Below, one piece after another: positions 35,136-45,000 of a stretch of 64,000 nt of DNA (its first letter is position 1; every line of letters begins with the position of its first letter). Source of the DNA: Sinorhizobium medicae (GTDB lineage Bacteria > Pseudomonadota > Alphaproteobacteria > Rhizobiales > Rhizobiaceae); contig NZ_VITA01000002.1 of the NCBI RefSeq assembly GCF_007827695.1, positions 62,001 to 126,000 of the forward strand, given 5' to 3'. Below the pieces are notes generated by a model. The model saw only the letters and a program-made list of their open reading frames with translations, searched no databases and was not told the DNA's origin. A program made the translations under genes and the position numbers.

Positions 35136-36098
35136 ATGACCACCTCACCCCTGCCGGACCATATGAACCCGAAGCGCTCGTTTCAGGCTTTGATTCTGAC
35201 GCTGCATAATTATTGGGCCGACAAGGGTTGCGCAGTCCTCCAGCCCTACGACATGGAGGTCGGTGCCGGTACGTTCCACCCGGCAACGACGCTGAGGGCG
35301 CTCGGACCGAAGCCCTGGCGCGCGGCCTATGTACAGCCGTCGAGGCGTCCGACCGACGGCCGCTACGGCGAGAATCCCAATCGGCTGCAGCACTATTACC
35401 AGTATCAGGTGATCTTGAAGCCTAATCCCTCCAACCTGCAGGAGCTCTATCTAGGCTCGCTCGAGGCGATCGGCCTCGATCCGCTGCTGCATGATATCCG
35501 GTTCGTCGAGGACGACTGGGAAAGCCCGACGCTCGGCGCCTGGGGGCTCGGCTGGGAATGCTGGTGCGACGGCATGGAGGTGTCGCAGTTCACCTATTTC
35601 CAGCAGGTCTGCGGTATCGAATGCTCCCCGGTTTCAGGCGAGCTTACCTACGGTCTCGAACGCCTGGCGATGTATGTTCAGGGCGTCGACAACGTCTACG
35701 ATCTCAACTTCAATGGCCGCGACGGTGCCGAGAAGATTTCCTATGGTGACGTCTTCCTTCAGGCTGAGCAGGAATATTCAAGGCACAATTTCGAATATGC
35801 CAACACAGCGATGCTGCACCAGCATTTCATCGATGCGGAGAAGGAGTGCCTGGCATTGCTTGCCGCCGGTGCGCCCGGCGACGCCAGCAACAACCGCCTG
35901 CATAGATGCGTCTTTCCGGCCTATGACCAGTGCATCAAGGCGAGCCATGTGTTCAATCTTCTCGATGCGCGCGGCGTGATTTCGGTAACGGAGCGGCAGA
36001 GCTATATCCTGCGCGTGCGCACGCTCGCGAAAGCCTGCGGCGAAGCCTTTCTGCTGACGGATGCTGGAGGCGCAAACTGGGAAAGGGAAGCGGCCTGA
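35136..36098 (+). CDS. glyQ: Glycyl-tRNA synthetase alpha subunit
   Basis: 320 residues from the ATG at 35136; the ATG at 35163 (MNPKRSFQ) is an alternative matching many homologues. It carries the class II synthetase catalytic wording [35 protein letters not shown] and the [12 protein letters not shown] motif 3. With GlyS it forms the bacterial alpha2-beta2 enzyme. lemA and a DUF2207 gene lie between glyQ and glyS, an arrangement I know from other rhizobia. Confidence 0.96.
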   Translation: MTTSPLPDHMNPKRSFQALILTLHNYWADKGCAVLQPYDMEVGAGTFHPATTLRALGPKPWRAAYVQPSRRPTDGRYGENPNRLQHYYQYQVILKPNPSNLQELYLGSLEAIGLDPLLHDIRFVEDDWESPTLGAWGLGWECWCDGMEVSQFTYFQQVCGIECSPVSGELTYGLERLAMYVQGVDNVYDLNFNGRDGAEKISYGDVFLQAEQEYSRHNFEYANTAMLHQHFIDAEKECLALLAAGAPGDASNNRLHRCVFPAYDQCIKASHVFNLLDARGVISVTERQSYILRVRTLAKACGEAFLLTDAGGANWEREAA

Positions 36099-36304
36099 TC
36101 ACCAGACCGCGCCTGCGGGCAGGAATGCGCGCTTTCCTCGAGCCGCCACTTCGGCGCTGACGGCAGCGACCTGGACAGCTCGCCGGCGTAGATCTGCAGC
36201 GCACGGCGTACACCGCTCGGCCTATCGACCGGACCGGCGCTTGCATGAGTCGCGAAAAGGGCTGCAAAGGCGATCACGTTGATGTGGGTTGCGAGCGAGT
36301 TCAT
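36002..36304 (-). CDS. Possible small secreted protein
   Basis: 100 residues. [26 protein letters not shown] reads as a good signal peptide. The following 40 residues look plausible, but the last third is antisense to the glyQ 3' end and is Ser/Ala/Arg-rich. No clear ribosome binding site is present. It could be real with a terminal extension over glyQ, or an accident; I favour a small chance that it is real. Confidence 0.3.
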   Translation of the reverse strand: MNSLATHINVIAFAALFATHASAGPVDRPSGVRRALQIYAGELSRSLPSAPKWRLEESAHSCPQARSGDQAASLSQFAPPASVSRKASPQAFASVRTRRI

Positions 36305-36561
36305 GGCGGGCACTTAAGCGTTGTGGTTGTTCGATGGCTTGACTATCGAGCATCCTTCGTCGTCATGCCGTTACCGGTGTAACAGCCTGAAGCTGCATGG
36401 ATTGGCATGACCCGTTCAAGCAGGGGTTTAGAAGTACTGCCGGCCGGATGGACCGAAGGCAGTCTTCTAGTTCAGCCGGATTGATGCAGAAATACCTTGC
36501 GGTTGAGTGCCGCCGGGGGACTTTAATGTGGTGAGAGCGCCGTGATCCAGAGGAGGGCTAA

Positions 36562-37110
36562 ATGATCGGGCTGGCAATTGGCGTCGCCGTTATTCTTTAT
36601 CTCGTTTTCGCCTATAACGGCCTCGTCAAGGCGCGCCAGATGGCCGAGGAAGCCTGGTCCGGCATCGACGTGCAGCTGAAGCGCCGCGCTGACCTCATCC
36701 CGAACCTCGTCGAGACGGTGAGGGGCTACGCCGCCCATGAAAAATCGACGATCGAAGAGGTCGTCGCCCTTCGCAACCGTGCCCGGGCGGTCCCGGAAGG
36801 CGACGTTGCGGCACGGGCTGCCGCCGAGGGCGCGCTGTCGCAGGCGCTTGGCCGGCTCTTTGCGCTTGCCGAAGCCTATCCGGACCTGAAGGCCAACGAG
36901 AATTTCGTGGAACTCCAGCGTTCGTTGGAGACGATCGAAGGCGAGATCCAGATGTCCCGGCGCTATTACAACGGCGCGGCGCGCGATCTCAACGTCAAGG
37001 TCGAGAGCTTTCCCTCGAATCTGATCGCCAACGTTTTTCGTTTCGCCAAAGCCAACTATTTCGAGATCACCAACGAAGCGGACCGTGCGGTCCCTTCGGT
37101 CAAGTTCTAA
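36562..37110 (+). CDS. lemA: LemA family protein
   Basis: 182 residues, ATG with a GGAGGG site. One N-terminal membrane helix (LAIGVAVILYLVFAYNGLV) is followed by the LemA helical domain: RQMAEEAWSGIDVQLKRRADLIPNLVETVRGYA, and FAKANYFEITNEADRAVPSVKF at the end. The function is unclear; LemA is often paired with DUF2207 or TPM-domain membrane proteins, and that is the next gene here. Confidence 0.93.
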   Translation: MIGLAIGVAVILYLVFAYNGLVKARQMAEEAWSGIDVQLKRRADLIPNLVETVRGYAAHEKSTIEEVVALRNRARAVPEGDVAARAAAEGALSQALGRLFALAEAYPDLKANENFVELQRSLETIEGEIQMSRRYYNGAARDLNVKVESFPSNLIANVFRFAKANYFEITNEADRAVPSVKF

Positions 37111-37220
37111 GTCTTTCGCTGGATCGATAAAACGATCTATCTCTTTGAACCACGCACTTCCGGGCGGTAATCCGTATGCTTTCCTGGAATGCTCCAGCGG
37201 GCCTGAAAAGGGAACTCCCG

Positions 37221-39155
37221 ATGAGGCGGCTTTTAGCGGCGCTTGCGCTCGTCTTTTTCGTTCTTGCAATGCCGCTAGCCGCGGCGGCGGAAGAGTTTAT
37301 CTCCGCCTACCATTCGGTGATCGGCGTCGCAAAGGACGGCACGCTGACGGTAACCGAGACGATTACGGCCAATGTGGAGGGAAACCAGATAAGGCGCGGC
37401 ATCTACCGCGACTTTCCGTTGACCTTCGTCGATGAGCGCGACCGCCGCAGCAAGGTCGACTTCAAACTCCTCTCCGTCGAGCGGGATGGCGATGATGAGG
37501 ATTACCGGACCGAATCGATCAACGGCGGCATCCGCATCTACACCGGGAACGCCGACGTTCTGCTGCCGCATGGCGAGCACACCTTCCAGATCACCTATGA
37601 GACGAGCCGGCAGATACGCTTCTTCGATGATCACGACGAACTCTACTGGAATGTGACGGGAACCGAATGGGCATTTCCGATCGAGGAGGCCACGGCCACC
37701 GTGACACTGCCTGATGGAGTGAAGGCGAAGGCGCTCGACGTCTTTACCGGCGGCTACGGGGCGACGGAAAAAGATGCGCGGGCGGTGGAGGAGGGTGACG
37801 AAATCTTCTTCGCGACGACGCGCCGGCTGCGCCCGCAGGAAGGATTGACCGTCGCGATCAAGCTGCCCAAGGGCAGCATCGAGCGCCCCACTCCTTCGCA
37901 GGAAAATATCTGGTGGCTGCGCGACCACGCGGCCCTGGTCATCGCCGGAGCCGGCCTCCTCTTCGTGACGCTTTATTACGGGCGCGCCTGGATTCGTGTC
38001 GGCCGCGACCCGACGCGCGGGGTCATGGTCCCGCGCTGGGATCCTCCGGAGGGTGTCTCGCCCGCGCTGGTCAACTACATCGACAACAAGGGTTTTTCCG
38101 GCGGGGGATGGACGGCTCTCTCAGCTGCGGCGCTCAACCTTGCGGTGCGGGGACATGTTGTCCTGGAAGACCTGAAGAATGCGATCATCATCACCGCCAC
38201 GGGCAAGACCGGTGAAAAGCTGCCGACCGGCGAAGCGGCCTTGATGAGGGCGGTCGAAGCCGCTGACGGCAAGCTCACCATCGACCGCGAGAATGGGAAG
38301 AGGATTCAGGCCGCCGGTTCCGGCTTTCGCAGCGCGATGGAGCGCGAGCATCGTGGAAAGTATTACCGCGCCAATAAGAGCTACGTCGTCGTCGGCATCG
38401 TTCTTTCGGCCGCCACCCTCGCGGCGCTGCTCATCTTCGGCGGCTTGAGCGAGGACAGCATTCCTTTCGTGATCGTCCCGGTTTTTCTCGCCGTCTTTAT
38501 TGCCGCCTTCGCCGTGTCGGTCGGCAAATCGTTCCGGCGCAGCTCGAGCCTCAGACGCCGAATCCTTTCGATCGTGGTCCTGGCTTTCATGGGCTTCGTG
38601 CTCTTCACCGAATTTTCGAGCATTCTCGCCGCGCTCGTCTTTTCAGCCAGCGACCCAGCCGACCTGCCGTTGTTCTTCGCAATCGGCGGCATCGTCCTCG
38701 TGAACGGGCTGTTCTATTTTCTCATGGGCGCGCCCACACCGCTGGGTACGCGCATGATGGATGGTATCGACGGTCTCAGGCAATACCTGACGCTCGCCGA
38801 AAAGGACCGGCTGAACATGCAAAGCGCGCCGGAAATGTCGCCCCGGCATTTCGAAACCCTGCTTCCTTATGCAGTGGCTCTCGGAGTGGAGAAGCCCTGG
38901 AGCGAGACCTTCGAGCGCTGGCTGCTTGCAGCTTCCGCCGGCGCGGCTGCGGCCGCCTACCAGCCGAGCTGGTATCATGGCGATTCCTTCGGCCCCGGAT
39001 CCTTCACCGACACGATCGGCGGTTTGGCCGGTTCGATGACGGATAAGATCACGTCTTCCTTGCCGCCGCCGGCCAGGAGTTCGTCCTCCGGCTTTTCCTC
39101 CGGCGGCGGGTTTTCCGGCGGCGGCGGAGGAGGTGGCGGCGGCGGCGGCTGGTGA
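37221..39155 (+). CDS. DUF2207 membrane protein
   Basis: 644 residues from the ATG at 37221, behind an AAGGGAA site (an ATG at 37176 is upstream in frame). A signal peptide ([24 protein letters not shown]) precedes an extracytoplasmic beta domain (about 25-225). Then come a membrane helix ([19 protein letters not shown]), a cytoplasmic part, and four more helices in two pairs. The C-terminus ends in a Ser- then Gly-rich stretch of about 25 residues closing in Trp, which is characteristic of this family. It is paired with lemA, 110 bases upstream. Confidence 0.9.
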   Translation: MRRLLAALALVFFVLAMPLAAAAEEFISAYHSVIGVAKDGTLTVTETITANVEGNQIRRGIYRDFPLTFVDERDRRSKVDFKLLSVERDGDDEDYRTESINGGIRIYTGNADVLLPHGEHTFQITYETSRQIRFFDDHDELYWNVTGTEWAFPIEEATATVTLPDGVKAKALDVFTGGYGATEKDARAVEEGDEIFFATTRRLRPQEGLTVAIKLPKGSIERPTPSQENIWWLRDHAALVIAGAGLLFVTLYYGRAWIRVGRDPTRGVMVPRWDPPEGVSPALVNYIDNKGFSGGGWTALSAAALNLAVRGHVVLEDLKNAIIITATGKTGEKLPTGEAALMRAVEAADGKLTIDRENGKRIQAAGSGFRSAMEREHRGKYYRANKSYVVVGIVLSAATLAALLIFGGLSEDSIPFVIVPVFLAVFIAAFAVSVGKSFRRSSSLRRRILSIVVLAFMGFVLFTEFSSILAALVFSASDPADLPLFFAIGGIVLVNGLFYFLMGAPTPLGTRMMDGIDGLRQYLTLAEKDRLNMQSAPEMSPRHFETLLPYAVALGVEKPWSETFERWLLAASAGAAAAAYQPSWYHGDSFGPGSFTDTIGGLAGSMTDKITSSLPPPARSSSSGFSSGGGFSGGGGGGGGGGGW

Positions 39156-39220
39156 CAGTCGATTTCCTCGCTCGGCTTAATGACATTTCGGCCAGAGCTT
39201 GCTAAGGCATGGCGCCCAAA

Positions 39221-39290
39221 ACAGCGCAGCGGTTTCGGGACAATGACATGCCAAAAACAATGGCTTAAAGCGCAGCGCGTGATTTCGCTG
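39221..39290 (+). repeat. Probable rhizobial intergenic repeat before glyS
   Basis: The stretch around GCGCAGCGGTTTCGGGACAA (39224-39243) and the following ATGACATG..CTTAAAGCGC part matches, from memory, a short element seen in front of many Rhizobium and Sinorhizobium genes. Only one copy occurs in this window, so the identification is not proven by the sequence itself. It falls in a 190-base gap without genes. Confidence 0.4.
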
Positions 39291-39345
39291 GAACGCGACT
39301 CGCTTCAAGCTCCCGCGACACCCTTCCGGAACAGAACAAAGTCTC

Positions 39346-41511
39346 ATGCCCGATCTTCTCATTGAACTGCGCTCCGAAGAAATCCCCGCCCGCATGCAGC
39401 GCAAAGCGGCCGGAGATTTGAAGAAGCTCGTGACCGACGCTCTGGTCGAGGCGGGACTGACCTACGAAGGCGCGCGGGAATACTGGACGCCGCGGCGGCT
39501 GACGCTCGACATTCGCGGCCTGAATGCGCGCTCCGCCGATATGCGCGAGGAGCGCAAGGGGCCGCGCATCGATGCGAACGATAAGGCGATCGAAGGCTTT
39601 CTGCGCGCGGCAGGACTCTCGTCCATCAGTGAAGCTCATGTCCATAATGATCCGAAGAAGGGCGACTTCTATGTCGCGCACATCGTCAGGCGCGGCCGGG
39701 AGGCGGAAGAGATCGTCGCCGACGTGATGCCGGCGATCATTCGCGACTTTCCCTGGCCGAAATCCATGCGCTCGGGTGCCGCTTCGGCGATACCGGGCAG
39801 CCTTCGCTGGGTCCGTCCGCTGCAGTCGATCGTCTGCACCTTCGGCGCGGAACATGACGAGACGAAGGTGATCCCCTTCGAGGTCGACGGCATCGTCGCG
39901 TCCAACATCACCTACGGCCATCGCTTCCACGCACCGGAGGCGATCGCCGTCCGCCGCTTCGCCGATTACGCCGAGAAGCTCGGAAAGGCGAAGGTGGTGA
40001 TCGACGCGGAGCGCCGCAAGGAAATCATCTCCGCCGACGCCCACAACATCGCTTTCGCCAATGGCCTTGAACTCGTCGAGGATGAGGGCCTTTTGGAAGA
40101 GGTCGCCGGACTGGTCGAATGGCCGAAGGTGCTGATGGGCAGTTTCGAGGAAAGCTATCTCGCAATTCCGTCGGAAATCATCCGGCTGACGATCAAGACC
40201 AACCAGAAATGCTTCGTTACGCGCAAGCCCGGCGCAGAAACGCTGTCCAACAGGTTCATCCTCGTTTCGAATATCGAGGCGAAGGATGGCGGCAAGGAAA
40301 TCGTCCATGGCAACGGAAAGGTCGTACGGGCGCGGCTCTCCGACGCAGCCCACTTCTGGAAGCGCGACCAGGGCGATTTGCCGGATCTCGAAACGCTGGC
40401 CGCATCTGCCGGGAAGTTCGGGCTCGATCTGAAAAAACCTCTCGACCAGCGGATGGCCAAGCTGGACGCCTTGAACGTGACCTTTCATGCCAAGCTCGGC
40501 ACGCAAGGCGAGCGCGTGGCCCGTATCCGTTCGCTCGCTGCAGCGCTCGCCAAGATCACCGGTGCCGACCCGGCATCCGTCGCGCGCGCGGCCGTGCTCG
40601 CCAAGGCTGACCTGCGCACCGAGGCCGTCGGCGAGTTTCCGGAACTGCAGGGCATCATGGGCCATAAATATGCAGTATTGCAGGGTGAAAGCGCGGCCGT
40701 CGCCAATGCGATCGAAGACCACTACAAGCCTCAGGGCCCGTCGGACCACGTGCCGACCGACCCCGTCTCGGTTTCGGTCGCACTTGCCGACAAGCTCGAT
40801 ACCCTCGTCGGTTTCTGGGCGATCGACGAAAGGCCGACCGGTTCGAAGGACCCCTATGCATTGCGTCGGGCGGCCCTTGGCGTGATCCGCCTCATTCTCG
40901 AAGGAAGGGCTCGGCTGCCGCTCCTGCCCTGTTTCGACGTCGCTCTGGCCTCACTCAAACTGCAGCGACCGGCCATGGCGGCGGATGTTTCCGGTGACCT
41001 GCTGGCTTTCTTCCATGATCGCCTCAAGGTTTATCTCCGCGATCTTGGCGCTCGGCACGACCTGATCGACGCGGTTCTTGCGCCGGATGCGGACGACCTG
41101 TTGATGATTGCTCGGCGCGTTGAGGCGCTGACGGCCTTCATCACGGCCGAGGAGGGCAGAAACCTTCTGGCCGGCACGAAGCGCGCGACGCAAATTCTCG
41201 CTGCCGAAGAGAAGAAGGGCACGGAAGTCGCAGCCTCGGTTGACGAAGAATTGTTCCGGCTCGATGCCGAGCGGTTGCTGTATGCCTCTATCAAGGTCGC
41301 GTCGGACGGTGCGCGCGCGGCGATCGCCAAGGAAGATTTCCGCTCGGCGATGGAGGCTCTCTCGAAGTTGCGCGAGCCGGTCGACGCCTTTTTCAACGAT
41401 GTGCTCGTCAATGACGAGGACAAGGCGATCCGTGCAAACCGCCTCGCACTTCTGGGGCTCATCCGCTCGGCGACCGGGGAGGTCGCGGATTTCTCGAAGA
41501 TCTCCGGGTAA
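39346..41511 (+). CDS. glyS: Glycyl-tRNA synthetase beta subunit
   Basis: 721 residues, the normal length. It begins [18 protein letters not shown], and contains [23 protein letters not shown] and [16 protein letters not shown] of the beta subunit, with the HD-like and anticodon-binding parts at the C-terminus ([40 protein letters not shown]). It contributes tRNA recognition to the GlyQ/GlyS enzyme. Confidence 0.97.
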   Translation: MPDLLIELRSEEIPARMQRKAAGDLKKLVTDALVEAGLTYEGAREYWTPRRLTLDIRGLNARSADMREERKGPRIDANDKAIEGFLRAAGLSSISEAHVHNDPKKGDFYVAHIVRRGREAEEIVADVMPAIIRDFPWPKSMRSGAASAIPGSLRWVRPLQSIVCTFGAEHDETKVIPFEVDGIVASNITYGHRFHAPEAIAVRRFADYAEKLGKAKVVIDAERRKEIISADAHNIAFANGLELVEDEGLLEEVAGLVEWPKVLMGSFEESYLAIPSEIIRLTIKTNQKCFVTRKPGAETLSNRFILVSNIEAKDGGKEIVHGNGKVVRARLSDAAHFWKRDQGDLPDLETLAASAGKFGLDLKKPLDQRMAKLDALNVTFHAKLGTQGERVARIRSLAAALAKITGADPASVARAAVLAKADLRTEAVGEFPELQGIMGHKYAVLQGESAAVANAIEDHYKPQGPSDHVPTDPVSVSVALADKLDTLVGFWAIDERPTGSKDPYALRRAALGVIRLILEGRARLPLLPCFDVALASLKLQRPAMAADVSGDLLAFFHDRLKVYLRDLGARHDLIDAVLAPDADDLLMIARRVEALTAFITAEEGRNLLAGTKRATQILAAEEKKGTEVAASVDEELFRLDAERLLYASIKVASDGARAAIAKEDFRSAMEALSKLREPVDAFFNDVLVNDEDKAIRANRLALLGLIRSATGEVADFSKISG

Positions 41512-41574
41512 CGCCGGAGTGGCTCTCGCATCGCCGAGCTTGTCGCGTTACCGGCTGCCGGTTATGACTCGGCG

Positions 41575-42060
41575 ATGATCACGAGGATCCTCGTCAGTGC
41601 CTGCCTTATGGGGCAGGCGGTGCGTTACGACGGCGCATCGAAGCCGCTTGTCCACCCGGCGATCGATCGCTGGAGAAGGGAAGGCCGGCTCGTCACCATT
41701 TGTCCGGAAATGACTGCCGGCATGCCCGTGCCGCGTCCACCGGCCGAGATCGAAGGCGGCAGGACGGGTGCCGAGGTGCTCGCCGGGAGGGCCCGTGTCC
41801 TCGAGAGGACTGGCGGCGATGTGACGGCTGAGTTTCGCCGCGCCGCGCAGAACGCTCTTGCGCTTGCAAGCGAGACGAATTGTCGCTTCGCCCTGTTGAT
41901 CGACGGCAGCCCGTCCTGCGGCTCCGGCTTCATCTATGACGGCCGGTTCAGCGGTGAACGTGTCGCGGGTGAGGGCGTGACGGCCGCGCTGCTGCGCGCC
42001 AACGGCATCGAGGTCTATTCGGACCGCGACATAGAAGCGCTGGTCGCTAGAGCGGGATGA
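41575..42060 (+). CDS. DUF523 family protein
   Basis: 161 residues. The conserved Cys motifs of DUF523 are present: SACLMGQAVRYDG at the start, ICPEMTAGMPVPRPPAEI, and IDGSPSCGSGFIYDG. The family has been suggested to bind metal or an Fe-S cluster, but the function is unknown. The last codons (Leu-Val-Ala-Arg-Ala-Gly-stop) are formed by the repeat word CTAGAGCGGGATGA, so the repeat supplies the stop codon. Confidence 0.85.
   Translation: MITRILVSACLMGQAVRYDGASKPLVHPAIDRWRREGRLVTICPEMTAGMPVPRPPAEIEGGRTGAEVLAGRARVLERTGGDVTAEFRRAAQNALALASETNCRFALLIDGSPSCGSGFIYDGRFSGERVAGEGVTAALLRANGIEVYSDRDIEALVARAG
42047..42060 (+). repeat. CTAGAGCGGGATGA repeat word
   Basis: The same 14-mer occurs at 14785-14798. 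Shorter forms occur at 5262-5270 (CTAGAGCGG) and, inverted, at 6083-6092. It appears to be the head of a small rhizobial intergenic element; here a CGCATC-containing tail follows at about 42080-42095. Confidence 0.5.
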
Positions 42061-42140
42061 GTGTGTGCGGCTTTCCGACCGCATCTCGCGTCTCAACTCC
42101 ATGGTTGGCGGCGACCTTGCGTTCGATTTGCCGGTATGCT

Positions 42141-42168
42141 TGCATTATGTTATGATGATATCAATGCA
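42141..42168. promoter_or_regulatory. Candidate operator of the toxin-antitoxin operon
   Basis: TGCATT and AATGCA form an inverted repeat around an AT-rich 16-base core with several ATGAT words, 24 bases before the antitoxin start. VapB-type antitoxins usually bind such palindromes to repress their own operon. Confidence 0.4.
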
Positions 42169-42191
42169 GCTAGTATCTGGAATGCGAAGCA

Positions 42192-42449
42192 ATGCCATCA
42201 ATCACAATCCGCAACGTTCCGAGCGAGGTGCATCGTGCTATCCGTGTTCGGGCGGCCATGCACGGCTGTAGCACCGAGGCCGAAATTCGCAGCATCCTCG
42301 AACAGGCCGCCAAGCCCGAGGGTCGCTTGAAGCTTAGTTCACTGCTGACGTCAATTGCGCGCGAAGCGGGGGGGCTGACCGACTCCGAAGCCGAGGGCTT
42401 CAATCAGCTTCGCGACAAGACCCCGGCCGAGCCGATGGGCTTTGAGTGA
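42192..42449 (+). CDS. FitA/VapB-type antitoxin
   Basis: 85 residues. The N-terminus MPSITIRNVPSEVHRAIRVRAAMHGCSTEAEIRSILEQAA is a ribbon-helix-helix DNA-binding domain of the FitA type, and the C-terminal part, rich in Glu and ending PAEPMGFE, would bind and block the toxin. It overlaps the toxin start by 4 bases (GTGA), typical of coupled antitoxin-toxin pairs. Confidence 0.88.
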   Translation: MPSITIRNVPSEVHRAIRVRAAMHGCSTEAEIRSILEQAAKPEGRLKLSSLLTSIAREAGGLTDSEAEGFNQLRDKTPAEPMGFE

Positions 42450-42871
42450 TCGTTCTCGATACCAACGTGATCTCCGAACTGTGGAGGATCGAGCCGGATT
42501 CCAACGTGCTGACCTGGATCGACGCGCAGATGGTGGAAACCCTCTACCTGTCCACGATCACGGTAGCCGAACTGCGCTTCGGTTTAGCGGCCATGCCCGC
42601 AGGCACGCGTCGAACGATCTATTTGGATCGGTTGGAGCGAGAGGTCTTGCCGGCCTTTTCCGGGCGTGTCCTGCCCTTCGATCTGGGCGCCTCACAGGCC
42701 TATGCTAACCTGATGGCGCGGGTGAAAATGGCTGGCAGGGGCATCGGAAAGGCGGACGGCTACATCGCCGCGACGGCGGCATCACGCGGCCTGATGGTTG
42801 CCACTCGAGATGTCAGTCCATTCGAGGCGGCAGGACTGACCGTCCTTAACCCCTGGCGCGCCGCGCGATGA
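42446..42871 (+). CDS. PIN-domain toxin, VapC/FitB type
   Basis: 141 residues from GTG 42446. PIN nuclease acidic residues are visible: Asp in MIVLDTNVISE near the start, Glu in TITVAELRFGL, Asp in GKADGYIAATAASRG and Asp in VATRDVSPFEAAGL. VapC toxins cut tRNA or rRNA when the antitoxin is degraded. The module sits between the DUF523 gene and a convergent secreted-protein gene, and looks like a small insertion in otherwise conserved housekeeping genes. Confidence 0.9.
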   Translation: MIVLDTNVISELWRIEPDSNVLTWIDAQMVETLYLSTITVAELRFGLAAMPAGTRRTIYLDRLEREVLPAFSGRVLPFDLGASQAYANLMARVKMAGRGIGKADGYIAATAASRGLMVATRDVSPFEAAGLTVLNPWRAAR

Positions 42872-42927
42872 TGGCGGCAGGTGTGCCGACACCGGGTCGC
42901 GAAATCGGAGTGTCGCTCTAAAGATTA

Positions 42928-42950
42928 CGCCCCTGCTTCTCTCAGGGGCG
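42928..42950. other. Hairpin downstream of the toxin gene
   Basis: CGCCCCTG and CAGGGGCG are perfect complements around a 7-base loop, 57 bases after the toxin stop and in the convergent gap before the next gene. A second small inverted repeat (GCAAT/ATTGC) follows. There is no T-run; it is a probable transcript end. Confidence 0.45.
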
Positions 42951-43031
42951 CAATCTCTCGCTATTGCAGCGAATTTGCCCGCCAGCCTTGAACATCGACT
43001 GACCGGGGCAGGGAACCTTAATGATATGGTA

Positions 43032-43538
43032 TCAATTTAGGCGAAGATCGAAAGCTGCCGGATCAATTTTCCGTGAACCGCCAGCTTCGGACGCGGTAAC
43101 CGGCATCGCCTGAGAGATCGTCGCAACCGAAGCGGTTTTTGCGGTGCCGTCGATAGAGATTTCCGAAATAGCCGGGGGGAAGGCCGTTGCCGAACGATCT
43201 GCTACGGCCTGCTCACCGGTCTTCATTGCCGCGGCCCGGATTGCCTCGTTGGATGCATCGTTGACGAAAATCACCGGCGATCCGCCCAGCCACGCCTCTG
43301 TGCGGACCGACTTCACCGCTCCGTGGATTTCCTTGATCTCAACGCGATCCGTGCCCGGCGCAAGCTCGGGGACGACGTAGGAATGTTTCTTCTTCGGCTG
43401 CAAAGGCGGACAATCGGCGCAGGAAACCGTTGCTACGCTCGAATTGACGGCCTCGCCGGAGGTGACGTCCTCGATCGAAGAGGCCGCCGTCGGACCGGCG
43501 GCAGAGACGAGAGCGGCGGTGATCAGCAGGGATCGCAT
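43032..43538 (-). CDS. Small secreted protein of unknown function
   Basis: 168 residues, ATG preceded by a GAGGA site. The N-terminus MRSLLITAALVSAAGPTAASS is a signal peptide. The mature part has a Cys pair in VSCADCPPLQPKKKHSYVVPELAPGTDRVEIKEI, then AWLGGSPVIFVND, which look conserved, and an Ala/Thr/Ser-rich C-terminus. The CxxC could bind metal or form a disulfide. I do not recognise the family. It is upstream of purD on the same strand. Confidence 0.75.
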   Translation of the reverse strand: MRSLLITAALVSAAGPTAASSIEDVTSGEAVNSSVATVSCADCPPLQPKKKHSYVVPELAPGTDRVEIKEIHGAVKSVRTEAWLGGSPVIFVNDASNEAIRAAAMKTGEQAVADRSATAFPPAISEISIDGTAKTASVATISQAMPVTASEAGGSRKIDPAAFDLRLN

Positions 43539-43654
43539 TGATCTATCCTCGATTGGTCGAGGTGAGAATAACGGCCTCCCGTTACCGCCCTGTCAGGAGA
43601 AATGATAAAAGTTGAACGATACGGCCCTTCCTGCAGCGCCACTCGCTGGAGCCG

Positions 43655-44926
43655 TCAGGCCGTCTCGCGCGCGACCGCCCGCCAGCCGATGTCGTTGCGA
43701 TGGAAGCCGTTTTCCCAGGTAACGTTGCGAACGGCCGCATAAGCCGCGTCCTTCGCCACCGAGACCGACTTTCCCGTGGCGGTGACGTTCAGCACGCGGC
43801 CGCCGGTAGCAACCAGTCTGCCGTCCTTCATTGTGGTGCCGGCATGGAACACTTTCGTTGTGGCGGATGCCTCGGGGAGGGCGTCGATCGGCGTATCTTT
43901 TTCGTAGGAGCCTGGATAGCCGCGCGCGGCCATCACCACGGTCAGAGCAACGTCGTCCCGCCATTCGGCCTTCATGCCTTCGAGCGTCCCGGTGGCCGCC
44001 GCATAGAGCAGTGGAAGGAGGTCGCTTTGGAGGCGCATCATAAGCACCTGGCATTCGGGATCGCCGAAGCGCACATTGTATTCGATGAGTTCCGGCCCCT
44101 TCTCCGTAATCATCAGGCCGGCAAAGAACACGCCGGTGAAGGGATAACCGTTTTCGGACATGCCGCGAACGGTAGGCTGGATTATCTCTCTCATCGTCCT
44201 TTCGACCACCTCGGGGCTCATGACCGGCGCAGGCGAATAGGCCCCCATGCCGCCGGTGTTCGGTCCGGTGTCGCCGTCTCCGACACGCTTGTGGTCCTGC
44301 GCAGAACCGAGCGGCAGCACGTTCTTGCCGTCGCAAAGGCAGAAGAAGCTCGCTTCCTCGCCATCGAGATAGGCCTCGACCACCACCTCGGCGCCGGCCG
44401 CGCCAAAGGCGCCGGCGAAGCATTCGTCGACTGCGGCAAGGGCCTCTTCGAGGTTCATCGCGACGGTCACACCCTTGCCGGCGGCAAGCCCGTCCGCCTT
44501 GATGACGATCGGCGCGCCCTGTTCGCGAACATAGGCCCGGGCGGACTCGGCGTCGGAGAAACGCTTATAGGCGCCGGTCGGGATTCCATATCGCGCGCAG
44601 AGGTCTTTGGTAAAACCCTTGGAACCTTCTAGCTGAGCCGCTGCGGCGGAAGGGCCGAAAACCGGAATGCCCGCCCCGATAAGGACGTCGGCAAGACCGG
44701 CGACCAGCGGCGCCTCGGGACCGACGACCACGAGGTCGATTGCATGGCTGCGACAGAAATCGACCACGGCCACGTGGTTTCCCACGTCGAGCGCAACGAT
44801 TGCGGCCTCTTCGGCGATGCCGGGATTGCCGGGCGCGGCATAAAGAGTGGTCAGCCTCGGCGATTGCGCGATCTTCCATGCAAGCGCATGTTCGCGGCCG
44901 CCCGATCCGATCAGAAGAACCTTCAT
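43655..44926 (-). CDS. purD: Phosphoribosylamine-glycine ligase
   Basis: 423 residues from the ATG at 44926, which has a GAGG site 7 bases upstream; the in-frame ATG at 44932 is less favoured. It starts [23 protein letters not shown] and contains the ATP-grasp wording [40 protein letters not shown] and [10 protein letters not shown]. It makes glycinamide ribonucleotide in purine synthesis. Confidence 0.96.
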   Translation of the reverse strand: MKVLLIGSGGREHALAWKIAQSPRLTTLYAAPGNPGIAEEAAIVALDVGNHVAVVDFCRSHAIDLVVVGPEAPLVAGLADVLIGAGIPVFGPSAAAAQLEGSKGFTKDLCARYGIPTGAYKRFSDAESARAYVREQGAPIVIKADGLAAGKGVTVAMNLEEALAAVDECFAGAFGAAGAEVVVEAYLDGEEASFFCLCDGKNVLPLGSAQDHKRVGDGDTGPNTGGMGAYSPAPVMSPEVVERTMREIIQPTVRGMSENGYPFTGVFFAGLMITEKGPELIEYNVRFGDPECQVLMMRLQSDLLPLLYAAATGTLEGMKAEWRDDVALTVVMAARGYPGSYEKDTPIDALPEASATTKVFHAGTTMKDGRLVATGGRVLNVTATGKSVSVAKDAAYAAVRNVTWENGFHRNDIGWRAVARETA

Positions 44927-45000
44927 CGCCATCCTCGCCGTCAGGAATTATAGCGCTGCGGTTAGGACGGCAGGCGGGACGAGGTCAAGGGAAAAGCGGT

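Noticed and set aside
36314..36561. CTTGAC at 36340 as a promoter for lemA
   Set aside because: Seventeen bases downstream the sequence is CGTCAT, which does not fit a -10 box.
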